A DNA stretch of 9,766 bases from the NCBI GenBank assembly GCA_027365375.1, contig DAHXNM010000028.1, forward strand, positions 1-9,766. Reading direction: 5' to 3'. Both the position numbers and the translations under genes were made by a program. The notes beneath the pieces are model-generated. The model was not told where the DNA came from, made no database searches, and saw only the letters and a list, made by a program, of their open reading frames with translations. Shown piece by piece: positions 1 to 5,492 of the stretch; positions within the stretch are counted from its first letter, which is position 1; each line of letters opens with the position of its first letter. The stretch comes from Ferrimicrobium sp. (GTDB lineage: Bacteria > Actinomycetota > Acidimicrobiia > Acidimicrobiales > Acidimicrobiaceae).

Positions 1-1
1 G

Positions 2-139
2 GACCCGGTGCCGGTATGGACAGACCTGACAGCTGGCGTTAGCTTTAGTGAGCTAAAACCGCAAGCCAACTTCGGGGAAGGTGATTTTTCTGAACTAAAC
101 TTGATTTTCCGCCATAAATGGACGATCAAAATGTCTTAG
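2..139 (+). CDS. C-terminal end of an unidentified protein (5' truncated by window edge)
   Basis: An open frame enters from the left edge and stops at TAG 137-139, giving 45 residues that start DPVPVWTDLTAG and end LIFRHKWTIKMS. The composition (mixed hydrophobic, acidic and aromatic residues) looks like genuine coding sequence, and no other frame stays open across this stretch. The next gene starts just after it, or even inside it if the ATG at 118 is used, which suggests an operon running into the protease downstream. I do not recognise the family from so short a tail. It could still be a chance open frame. Confidence 0.5.
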   Translation, partial: DPVPVWTDLTAGVSFSELKPQANFGEGDFSELNLIFRHKWTIKMS

Positions 140-171
140 AATGTTGGCAGGTCGAAATTATGAGGGGCAAA

Positions 172-345
172 ATGGAGAACATCTCGAATGGCGGCGCCTT
201 GGCAGTGCCCGCTGGAGTAGATCCCGACTGGCAAGATAAAATCGCTAGAGCGAAGGAGGCGAGGGATGCCGCTCTTCAACGCCGTGAAGGGAAGCCAGTC
301 ATATTCTCTTCCGGATGGACGATTTGCAATTCGAAGAACCAATAG
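172..345 (+). CDS. Small basic/charged protein preceding the ClpP/SDH-like protease
   Basis: This is a 57-residue product from the ATG at 172, the best start because AGGGG (163-167) sits 4 bases before it; ATGs at 118 and 160 are in the same frame and would give 75 or 61 residues. The centre, roughly residues 12-39, contains PAGVDPDWQDKIARAKEARD and continues into a Lys/Arg/Glu-rich helix ending REGKPVIF. It reads as one amphipathic helix with a short beta-like end, with no signal peptide or membrane segment. Its 3' end overlaps the protease gene by 31 bases in another frame, so the two are probably translationally coupled. I have a loose recollection of similar short ORFs before other genes, but know no function. 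A partner or adaptor role for the protease is only a guess from the overlap. Confidence 0.6.
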   Translation: MENISNGGALAVPAGVDPDWQDKIARAKEARDAALQRREGKPVIFSSGWTICNSKNQ

Positions 346-1178
346 TCACTCACCCCACGCAGTCGCCTCTGTTCCATGCGGAGAATGCCGAGAGATATAG
401 CCGTCAGACGCTGATCGCTGAGTATGAAAGGATTCACGATTGCAGGCTGGTCGTTGTATTTGACCAGCTTATGCCTATCAGCGTTTCCTTTTTCGAAGAG
501 CTGATTTTTGACGCGAATCGAGAGAAAGACCTCCATGTCATGCTTGTTACTCCCGGAGGCGACGGCGAAACCGCAGTACGATTGGTGCGCTCCTGCCAGG
601 AACGATGCAATCGTCTCACCGTTCTGGTTCCTGATCAGGCAAAGAGTGCCGGAACTATTTTCGCTCTGGGGGCGCATGGGATCGTCATGGGGCCCACCAG
701 CGATCTTGGACCAATCGATCCTCAACTGTCAGCGCCGAACGGAGCGCTCATATCTGCCAAGGACATCATTGCTGCGGTCGCAGAAGCTGAGGCAGCGGTG
801 CAAGCCAAGCCCGAAACGTTTGCGCTCCATGCTGGCCTTTTGGCTGATGTTACCGCTTTGATGGTACAACAGGCGCGTTCAGCTCTAGCTCGGAGCGCTG
901 ACTTGATGAAAGAAGCAATCGCCAGTAATCCAGATCGCAACAAAACCGAAGTAGACGAACTCTCGAAGAGCTTGCTCGATCCCCTCATTGACTCCCCAAG
1001 ATTTCATGGAGCCCTTCTTGGGGCAAACGATGCCAAAAGTATCGGATTGCCAGTTGAAAGAATAGACCCTATGTCTGATCAGTGGAAGCTCGTATGGCGA
1101 CTATGGACAAAGTACTTGACACTTCGCCACCGGATCTACGAGGGGACACGAGCGTCGAAAATCGTTGCACCGTGGTAG
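315..1178 (+). CDS. ClpP/SppA-fold serine protease of the SDH proteinase (DUF114-like) family
   Basis: This 287-residue protein has the crotonase/ClpP-fold signatures of the serine dehydrogenase proteinase family. After a beta strand (LVVVF, about 45-49) comes LHVMLVTPGGDGETA (73-87), whose GG (81-82) is the expected oxyanion-hole loop. Next is DQAKSAGTIFALGAHGIVMG (107-126), in which Ser111 of the KSAGT motif is the predicted nucleophile, followed by the hallmark LGPIDPQ (131-137). A helical region (150-225) leads to FHGALLGANDAKSIGLPV (230-247), typical of the C-terminal part of this family. No signal peptide or classical membrane anchor is seen, so it is probably cytosolic or membrane-associated. 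Members are thought to cleave peptides or membrane-protein fragments; the natural substrate here is unknown. There is no clear Shine-Dalgarno before the ATG, which fits coupling to the overlapping small gene upstream. The family is secure; the role is not. Confidence 0.9.
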   Translation: MDDLQFEEPIVTHPTQSPLFHAENAERYSRQTLIAEYERIHDCRLVVVFDQLMPISVSFFEELIFDANREKDLHVMLVTPGGDGETAVRLVRSCQERCNRLTVLVPDQAKSAGTIFALGAHGIVMGPTSDLGPIDPQLSAPNGALISAKDIIAAVAEAEAAVQAKPETFALHAGLLADVTALMVQQARSALARSADLMKEAIASNPDRNKTEVDELSKSLLDPLIDSPRFHGALLGANDAKSIGLPVERIDPMSDQWKLVWRLWTKYLTLRHRIYEGTRASKIVAPW

Positions 1179-1507
1179 AAGGAATTACGGTTGGCCATCG
1201 CCGGATGCCCGCTTGCAACCCGAAGAAGTGTGATTTTAGTCACCGTGGTTCTGCCAGATCGGCGTTCATCCATCAGGTGATCTACCCACTCTCATTATGC
1301 GGGGAGCTTCGATCCCAATATAAACCGACCCCGACAACGGCGATAGCGATATCGTCGCCAACCGTAAGCGATTCGCCTCCCTTGCGTGTGATCACTGGCA
1401 TCCGTGCTCTCCGTCTCTGACGTGAGATGCGCCTAGCCCACCTATTGATAAGAGAGGAGCTCGCGTCCCTCTTATCTCAACAACACGTACGAAACCGCCC
1501 ACCAGTA
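1179..1507. other. Intergenic gap between two convergent genes
   Basis: This ~330-base gap lies between the stop of the serine protease (+) and the stop of the small membrane protein (-). A + strand open frame that begins inside the protease gene and runs to 1420 has no ribosome site and an unprotein-like composition, so I treat it as chance. The only structured element I see is the inverted repeat at 1447-1476. No tRNA-like cloverleaf, promoter or coding signal stands out. Confidence 0.6.
1447..1476. terminator. Inverted repeat in the convergent gap, possible terminator
   Basis: GATAAGAG (1447-1454) pairs perfectly with CTCTTATC (1469-1476). A bulged A allows two more G-C pairs inside, leaving a loop of about 9 bases. 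It lies 31 bases beyond the stop of the membrane-protein gene (-) and between two converging genes, which is where a bidirectional terminator would sit. There is no T-run on either side, so it is not a canonical Rho-independent terminator and may only be an mRNA-end hairpin. Confidence 0.35.
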
Positions 1508-1903
1508 TCATGGTCGATCTATACGAGTGTACAAATAGGCCGCTACCACAACAGGGCAAAGTATGGCTAGGACGACAAGAGGAAGCATGAGGTTTGGACT
1601 CAGTATTCCCACGCTCGTGCAGTGAACCACAACCGGACCGACATGTCTTGGCGAGACTAGTCCCGTCGAGCAGGTTGAAGTTCCTGATTGTACACTCGCA
1701 AACATGAAACCTGGTACCAAGCCACCCGGGACCACCACAGTGGCGAGAATTTTTTGGCGAGCGGTCCAACCAGGCTCCCTCCAAAGTCTCCAAATACCAA
1801 TAATCCAACCGATACCACCTAGGAACCCCCCGAAGAGAATCAGGAGCAGCGTAAGTATCGAACTAAGCCGATGGCTTTCACGCTGGTTGCTATCCACTTG
1901 CAT
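1508..1903 (-). CDS. Small multi-pass membrane protein, function unknown
   Basis: This 131-residue protein has a short hydrophilic N-terminus, a hydrophobic Gly-rich helix or hairpin at about 16-40 (LLILFGGFLGGIGWIIGIW), then LWREPGWTARQKILATVVVPGGL (40-62), leading into a second hydrophobic stretch to about 72. A polar loop with two cysteines (Cys78 and Cys95) follows, then a third segment at about 103-126 and a short basic end. The 'W..R.K..ATVVVPGGL' pattern resembles small uncharacterised actinobacterial membrane proteins I have seen. The loop cysteines could form a disulfide if the loop is outside. The start is fixed by an AGGAGG seven bases upstream. It lies 43 bases after the secreted-protein gene on the same strand, so the two are probably one operon and may act together at the membrane. 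Confidence 0.8.
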   Translation of the reverse strand: MQVDSNQRESHRLSSILTLLLILFGGFLGGIGWIIGIWRLWREPGWTARQKILATVVVPGGLVPGFMFASVQSGTSTCSTGLVSPRHVGPVVVHCTSVGILSPNLMLPLVVLAILCPVVVAAYLYTRIDRP

Positions 1904-1910
1904 AGCGCCG

Positions 1911-1916
1911 CCTCCT
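1911..1916 (-). promoter_or_regulatory. Consensus ribosome binding site for the small membrane protein
   Basis: On the minus strand AGGAGG lies 7 bases before the ATG at 1903-1901. This near-perfect Shine-Dalgarno fixes the start and supports the ORF as a real gene rather than a shadow. Confidence 0.75.
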
Positions 1917-1946
1917 ACCTGTATTCACAATGCCCTACCGCTCATG

Positions 1947-2615
1947 TTACGAGAAATTTGTCGTCCCACTGGCGGTCCAGTATCCGTCACCATAATAGTG
2001 AAGTTGCACGTTAACGTTGGCGGTCTCTATGGTGATCAACTTAAGCGGCGAATAACTAAATATAAAGTTAGCATTGGTCTGAGCAGACCCTACGCCAGTC
2101 GCCGGTTGGCTCGTTCCCCAAGTGAAATTACTCAGGCTCCATCCCGGGTAATAGACCGATGTTCCGGAGTCGTTCAACGGGGCAACACTTGTAATGACGG
2201 TGCCATTGTCGCTAAATCCCTGATTGGCCTCCCATTTGAATATTGGAATACCAACCGCATCGTACTCGGTCTGGCTAATGATCATAACTGGATCGCCGCC
2301 CAACTGTGGTGTTACTTGGGCCGACGTTACAACCTTGACAGGTATCGACATCAATTGTTGAAGCCGCTGTTCATTGCCGTGAGCTTGAGCAATTTGAGCC
2401 ATAGCGGAACGGTAAATTGGAAGCCGACTGGTCGACGACTCTCTTCCTGCACTTAAGGAAAAGCTCACCGACCCTCCAACAATATTGGAGTTCGTCGCAT
2501 TTTGTGCACTTGTAGCTGCCCACGCTGCCCCTGATGTCAACCCCACTACCATAGCGCCAAGCGACAGCGTGGCGGTGGCGAGTCCAACGTTCCTAGTTAC
2601 CGATCTCAATTTCAT
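1947..2615 (-). CDS. Secreted or cell-surface protein with signal peptide, function unknown
   Basis: This 222-residue protein has a classical Sec signal peptide: basic start MKLRSVTRN, an Ala/Leu/Val-rich core (about 11-30) and an AWA cleavage site, with the mature chain beginning near Ala34. The mature part has a helical section (about 65-90, IYRSAMAQIAQAHGNEQRLQ) followed by VKVVTSAQVTPQLGG and several Gly/Ser/Thr/aromatic-rich stretches. The C-terminal half looks all-beta, ending with alternating polar and aromatic residues (VNVQLHYYGDGYW). No lipobox, LPXTG or C-terminal anchor is seen, so it is probably released or held by partners. GGGAGAG lies 5 bases before the ATG. It is the first gene of a likely two-gene operon with the small membrane protein downstream. 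I do not recognise the family; no enzyme motif is apparent. Confidence 0.82.
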   Translation of the reverse strand: MKLRSVTRNVGLATATLSLGAMVVGLTSGAAWAATSAQNATNSNIVGGSVSFSLSAGRESSTSRLPIYRSAMAQIAQAHGNEQRLQQLMSIPVKVVTSAQVTPQLGGDPVMIISQTEYDAVGIPIFKWEANQGFSDNGTVITSVAPLNDSGTSVYYPGWSLSNFTWGTSQPATGVGSAQTNANFIFSYSPLKLITIETANVNVQLHYYGDGYWTASGTTNFS

Positions 2616-2792
2616 GATTACTCTCCCAACCTATCGTTTAGTTGTAACTCGCAGACTTCTGTCTCCGAACTCTTCCTTGTTGGCACAATGACACGTCCCA
2701 ATGGTAGCACTCTTGCCAATGTTTGTGGGCGATAACGGCAAGGAGCAGTCGCTGTGTAGTCCATATGGATGACAAGACATCACTTTTATGTC

Positions 2793-2822
2793 ATTATTTA
2801 GGGAGTTCTTTTTTACGGTCAA
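2793..2822 (-). promoter_or_regulatory. Candidate sigma70-type promoter for the secreted/membrane protein operon
   Basis: Reading the minus strand, TTGACC (2822-2817) is followed after 16 bases by TAAATA (2800-2795), or after 18 bases by AATAAT (2798-2793). It points toward the secreted-protein gene, leaving an untranslated leader of roughly 170-180 bases. A second copy of the -35 block (GGTCTTGAC) lies 22 bases upstream. The match is decent but the leader is long, so a later start of transcription is possible. Confidence 0.45.
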
Positions 2823-2865
2823 GGCCATGCGGTAAAAAAGTCAAGACCTTGTGTGCCCAACACCC

Positions 2866-3723
2866 TCATCTCCCCACCTCTAGACACCGAATCTCACCTG
2901 ACTCATCACGCTCATAGAGCCTCCACCATCCAAAGCGTTCACGACCTTGCTTCTTCGTCGCTGGTGGTACCGCATTCAACGCATTGACGATGCTGCTACC
3001 GATTGTTCCTTCAAACCCAGCGTGCATGTGACCACAAAGGCGTAGCGTCGGCCTGATAGCCTCGATCAGATCTCTGGTTGAATCGTTACCACGGCCAATA
3101 CGTAGATCACTCGGCCAGTCATGAGTCAAGAGGACATCAATCTCGCCAAGTTGAGACGCCTCATGAAGTGTCGTGGCTACCTCCTCGCGAGAGAAGTAGG
3201 TTCGAGCCCGTAGCGACTCGGATCGCATACCGGGATCGGCATCCGGGGATGAGATGCCAGAGAGCCAGGCTACCTTCAGTCTGTTCTCGAGTATTGTCGC
3301 TCCAGCCCTCCCGAGATAGTAGACTGACAGGTCATCTCCCCAAGGAGTGGGAAAGGGTCCAGGCAACGAATCGAGGGCTACATAGGGCTCATGATTCCCA
3401 CCGATGAAGTACACAGGAGAGCGAATGTCTCCTTGACGCAGAGCAGAGAAGTCTCCAAGGGAACGGTATTTCTTGGGAGTATGACAGCCAGCCAGATCCT
3501 CCTCGTTTCGGTGTGGCTCAGCATCTCCCACTTGGAGAACAAGGTCGGGCACCTTCCCAAGGATCGCCTTCGCCATAGCTATCGCCTCGATCACACAGTC
3601 CCAGTGGCCATGGACATCGCCAATGGCGAGGAAGGTGAAGTTTGTTCCGATTGCGGCTGAACCCGACACCGTACCAGTATATCGAATCCCAGCTGAGGGG
3701 GTAGAATACCTGATGGTTTCCAC
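2866..3723 (-). CDS. Calcineurin-like metallophosphoesterase
   Basis: This 285-residue protein starts at a GTG (3723). All five metal-binding blocks of the calcineurin-like phosphoesterase fold are visible in order: GDVHG (35-39, Asp36 and His38), GDAEPH (66-71, Asp67), GGNHE (108-112, Asn110 and His111), LTHDWP (199-204, His201) and CGHMH (230-234, His232 and His234). The enzyme should therefore be an active two-metal phosphohydrolase, cytosolic with no signal peptide. The block spacing and the THDWP motif recall the branch that includes RNA-lariat debranching-type enzymes and bacterial relatives, so a nucleic acid or nucleotide substrate is plausible, but this is inference. The first ~28 residues precede the domain and have no family motif; a GTG at residue 19 is an alternative start. 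It is transcribed divergently from the Panacea toxin-antitoxin pair, 129 bases away. Confidence 0.88.
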   Translation of the reverse strand: METIRYSTPSAGIRYTGTVSGSAAIGTNFTFLAIGDVHGHWDCVIEAIAMAKAILGKVPDLVLQVGDAEPHRNEEDLAGCHTPKKYRSLGDFSALRQGDIRSPVYFIGGNHEPYVALDSLPGPFPTPWGDDLSVYYLGRAGATILENRLKVAWLSGISSPDADPGMRSESLRARTYFSREEVATTLHEASQLGEIDVLLTHDWPSDLRIGRGNDSTRDLIEAIRPTLRLCGHMHAGFEGTIGSSIVNALNAVPPATKKQGRERFGWWRLYERDESGEIRCLEVGR

Positions 3724-3810
3724 AATACTAGATTCCGCAGCCGGTCTTCGTCAACGGACCGAATGTGGTCGATGGATCAATCACGCTTCACTACTTATGT
3801 CTGACGGTGC

Positions 3811-3819
3811 TGTTATAGT
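3811..3819 (+). promoter_or_regulatory. Extended -10 promoter for the toxin-antitoxin pair
   Basis: TGT followed by TATAGT (3814-3819) matches the extended -10 consensus TGnTATAAT at all but one position. No good -35 is present at the usual distance, which is normal for extended -10 promoters. Transcription would begin near 3826, giving a short leader of about 25-28 bases to the start codon. Confidence 0.5.
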
Positions 3820-3840
3820 GTGGTACAAGAGTGTCGCGAA

Positions 3841-3847
3841 AGGAGGT
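3841..3847 (+). promoter_or_regulatory. Strong ribosome binding site that decides the antitoxin start
   Basis: AGGAGGT lies just before tandem ATGs at 3850 and 3853. The spacing from AGGAGG to the second ATG (6 bases) is close to ideal, whereas the first leaves only 3. A longer reading of this frame, starting with GTG at 3820, would place this site inside the coding region and is therefore unlikely. Confidence 0.75.
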
Positions 3848-3852
3848 GCATG

Positions 3853-4317
3853 ATGTACCGTGCTAGCACGATCGCCAAGTGGTTTGTCGCGTGGGCAGAT
3901 GCAGACGAGGATGGAGACGGGAATCTAACAAATCTCAAACTACAGAAGCTTCTGTACTACGCTCAAGGACATTGTCTTGCTCAGACTGGAGAGCCGCTCT
4001 TTGAAGACCAAATTCAAGCTTGGAAGCACGGCCCGGTTGTGAAGGCAGTTTATCAAGAATGGCGATTCGAAAAGGCGGGTGAGCTACACTTGGCCGACGA
4101 TGACCCGTTCGAATTCGACGAAGTGGACACAGCAGCCACGGGTCTGTTGATTGATATTTGGAATCAGTATGGCTCTTTAGCCGCATGGAAGCTTCGCGAT
4201 ATGACACATAGTGAAGCTCCTTGGCGTGAGTCCTACAAGCCAGATATTAATGATATTGTTATCTCGCCTGATGCTATGAAGAGGTATTTCAAGTCTCTCT
4301 ATTCTCATGGGCGGTAA
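3853..4317 (+). CDS. Panacea-domain (DUF4065, SocA-like) antitoxin
   Basis: This 154-residue protein shows the family's hallmarks in order: N-terminal MYRASTIAKWFV (1-12), the signature LTNLKLQKLLYYAQGHCLA (25-43), AWKHGPVVKAVY (56-67), and near the end LRDMTHSEAPWRESY (114-128). Panacea domains occur in antitoxins that neutralise many unrelated toxins by direct contact; the Caulobacter SocA protein is instead an adaptor that delivers its toxin SocB to ClpXP. This copy is the whole domain with no added DNA-binding domain, so autoregulation, if any, would involve other factors. The acidic stretch DADEDGDGN (16-24) is slightly unusual. The toxin gene follows immediately with an 11-base overlap, the usual coupled arrangement. 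Family assignment is secure; the neutralisation mechanism is inferred from relatives. Confidence 0.93.
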   Translation: MYRASTIAKWFVAWADADEDGDGNLTNLKLQKLLYYAQGHCLAQTGEPLFEDQIQAWKHGPVVKAVYQEWRFEKAGELHLADDDPFEFDEVDTAATGLLIDIWNQYGSLAAWKLRDMTHSEAPWRESYKPDINDIVISPDAMKRYFKSLYSHGR

Positions 4318-4726
4318 ATCAAAGCGGCCCCAGATTAAGAGTGCAGACAAAATACCAGATCCAATTATGCCGCAGAGCAGCAATGGCTCGCATCCGTTGT
4401 TTTGCTTCCGATACCTTCGCAATGGATTCGGAATAGAAGATTTGCCTAAAGTTTTACAGGCAAAGTTAGCTCTTAGTCTAGGTGTCATCGCACGATACTC
4501 CTGGCAGGACTGTACTCTAGCCACTAGACATTCGCAAATTGGTACGGAACTTCTTGGCGTTGAGCATGTCAAACATACCAAGGTGGCGGAATTTGATGAG
4601 GTTTCTAAGTATACTATATTCCGCTACACCGGGGATAATCACCCAATGGTAGGAGTAAGGGCTGGAGACGTATTCCATGTTTTATGGATCGAGCAGAAAT
4701 TTGGCGATGTCTATGATCATGGTTAA
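4307..4726 (+). CDS. Probable toxin partner of the Panacea antitoxin
   Basis: This 139-residue protein overlaps the antitoxin gene by 11 bases and has no ribosome site of its own, so it is probably made by translational coupling. The first ~28 residues are basic and low in structure. The core begins HPLFCFRYLRNGFGI (29-43), passes a helix (about 46-61) and WQDCTLATRHSQIG (66-79), and ends with FRYTGDNHPMVGVRAGDVFHVLWIEQKFGDVYDHG. That last pattern (a 'hPMvG.r.g..fHvLWi...f..YDHG' block) looks like a compact alpha/beta domain with conserved polar ends, reminiscent of RelE/BrnT-sized RNase toxins, but I cannot name catalytic residues with confidence. Position, size and overlap strongly suggest the toxin role. 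An ATG at 4367 is an alternative start that removes the basic leader. Confidence 0.78.
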   Translation: MGGKSKRPQIKSADKIPDPIMPQSSNGSHPLFCFRYLRNGFGIEDLPKVLQAKLALSLGVIARYSWQDCTLATRHSQIGTELLGVEHVKHTKVAEFDEVSKYTIFRYTGDNHPMVGVRAGDVFHVLWIEQKFGDVYDHG

Positions 4727-4740
4727 TTATGCAGGCTCTA

Positions 4741-4768
4741 TTGACATTCATGTGGATAGAACTAGATT
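4741..4768 (+). promoter_or_regulatory. Orphan sigma70-like promoter after the toxin gene
   Basis: TTGACA (4741-4746, perfect -35) is followed after 16 bases by TAGATT (4763-4768, four of six matches to TATAAT). It points rightward, but no + strand gene follows for several kilobases. It may be fortuitous or may drive a short untranslated RNA antisense to the small minus-strand ORF at 4855-5112. Confidence 0.3.
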
Positions 4769-4854
4769 TACCATCGACGATCACATTGCTGAATCATAGA
4801 TGACCATTCGAGTTTGATTTAGCCTACGACGATGCTACTCAGTATGTTAGCACG

Positions 4855-5112
4855 TTAGCCTGTCTCCTCGGGAGTTGTTATGGCTTTCCGCGCGGACTCT
4901 TCTATACTTAGGATGCGAAGTGATGATGCCTGGCGTCTGTTGAATTTAACAATCGATTTCAGGATCAGCAGCCCACAACACCGCTCCAACAGCCCAATTG
5001 CACTGGAAAAAATAAGTGACTGAAACCATGCGCAACCTATGACGATGCAAGTGGCCGTCATCCCAAAGGCAAGGATCATACAGCGATAGCCCACTGATCG
5101 GTTCCTCTTCAT
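4855..5112 (-). CDS. Possible small membrane protein
   Basis: This is an 85-residue open frame from the ATG at 5112 (a longer reading starts at 5148). It begins MKRNRSVGYR, then has a hydrophobic stretch at about 12-34 (MILAFGMTATCIVIGCAWF) and a second, weaker one at about 36-52, followed by a basic-then-acidic tail (FNRRQASS to TPEETG). Positive-inside charges on the first segment support membrane insertion. A modest GGGGACGG lies a few bases before the ATG. Four cysteines in 85 residues is unusual. I know no family, and overlapping frames on the same strand are also open, so it could be a chance ORF. Confidence 0.35.
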   Translation of the reverse strand: MKRNRSVGYRCMILAFGMTATCIVIGCAWFQSLIFSSAIGLLERCCGLLILKSIVKFNRRQASSLRILSIEESARKAITTPEETG

Positions 5113-5492
5113 TACCGTCCCCTGGACAGCCCCTTGAGCCCGGTCCACTTCGTTTCTGCGACGACCACGTTCGTTCTACTTCTTTCGCCCCTATGGACAG
5201 CTTGTTTTTGGGATTTCTTTCACACAACCAATCTCATCACTTTCAAAGAGACCGCTCAGACTCCGCTACTCGGAGCCAAGGTGAGCAAAACCTTCGACTC
5301 AAACGTTCCAGAGCTGGAATGGCAACAGAGTATCACAAACCTTGTCTTGCTGTGTTGACCCAGATTGGGTTAGTCTCGTAGGTGGGGCCAAGAATCGTGC
5401 TAAAGGCCTAGTTCTACGCCGAGAGCATCATTTTTCGCGTGAGCGCCACATGATTCCCTGCATCTTCAAACCACCCGGAATTGGTGCACGAG
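5113..5492. other. Gene-poor stretch
   Basis: These ~380 bases lie between the small minus-strand ORF and the end of the nuclease gene. Two overlapping short + strand open frames (5134-5358 and 5193-5381) lack ribosome sites and have shadow-like compositions. I see no strong hairpin, T-run terminator, tRNA or repeat. It may be degenerate sequence left from gene turnover. Confidence 0.5.

Noticed and set aside
38..57. Hairpin TTAGCT-TTAGTG-AGCTAA near the window start as an RNA element or terminator
   Set aside because: Only 6 bp, AT-rich, no T-run, and it lies inside an open coding frame.
1082..1420. 112-residue + strand open frame at the end of the serine protease
   Set aside because: It starts inside the protease, lacks a ribosome site and has a Cys/Pro/Ser/Arg-rich shadow composition.
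1392..1808. 138-residue minus-strand frame overlapping the small membrane protein
   Set aside because: The overlapping frame has an ideal AGGAGG, real membrane segments and protein-like composition; this one is its shadow.
1704..2456. 250-residue + strand open frame antisense to the membrane and secreted genes
   Set aside because: It is opposite two better-supported genes, both with ribosome sites and one with a signal peptide, and is rich in Arg, Ser and Pro without any motif.
2631..2828. 65-residue minus-strand frame in the leader of the secreted-protein gene
   Set aside because: No ribosome site, no hydrophobic or motif pattern, and it would start at the proposed promoter.
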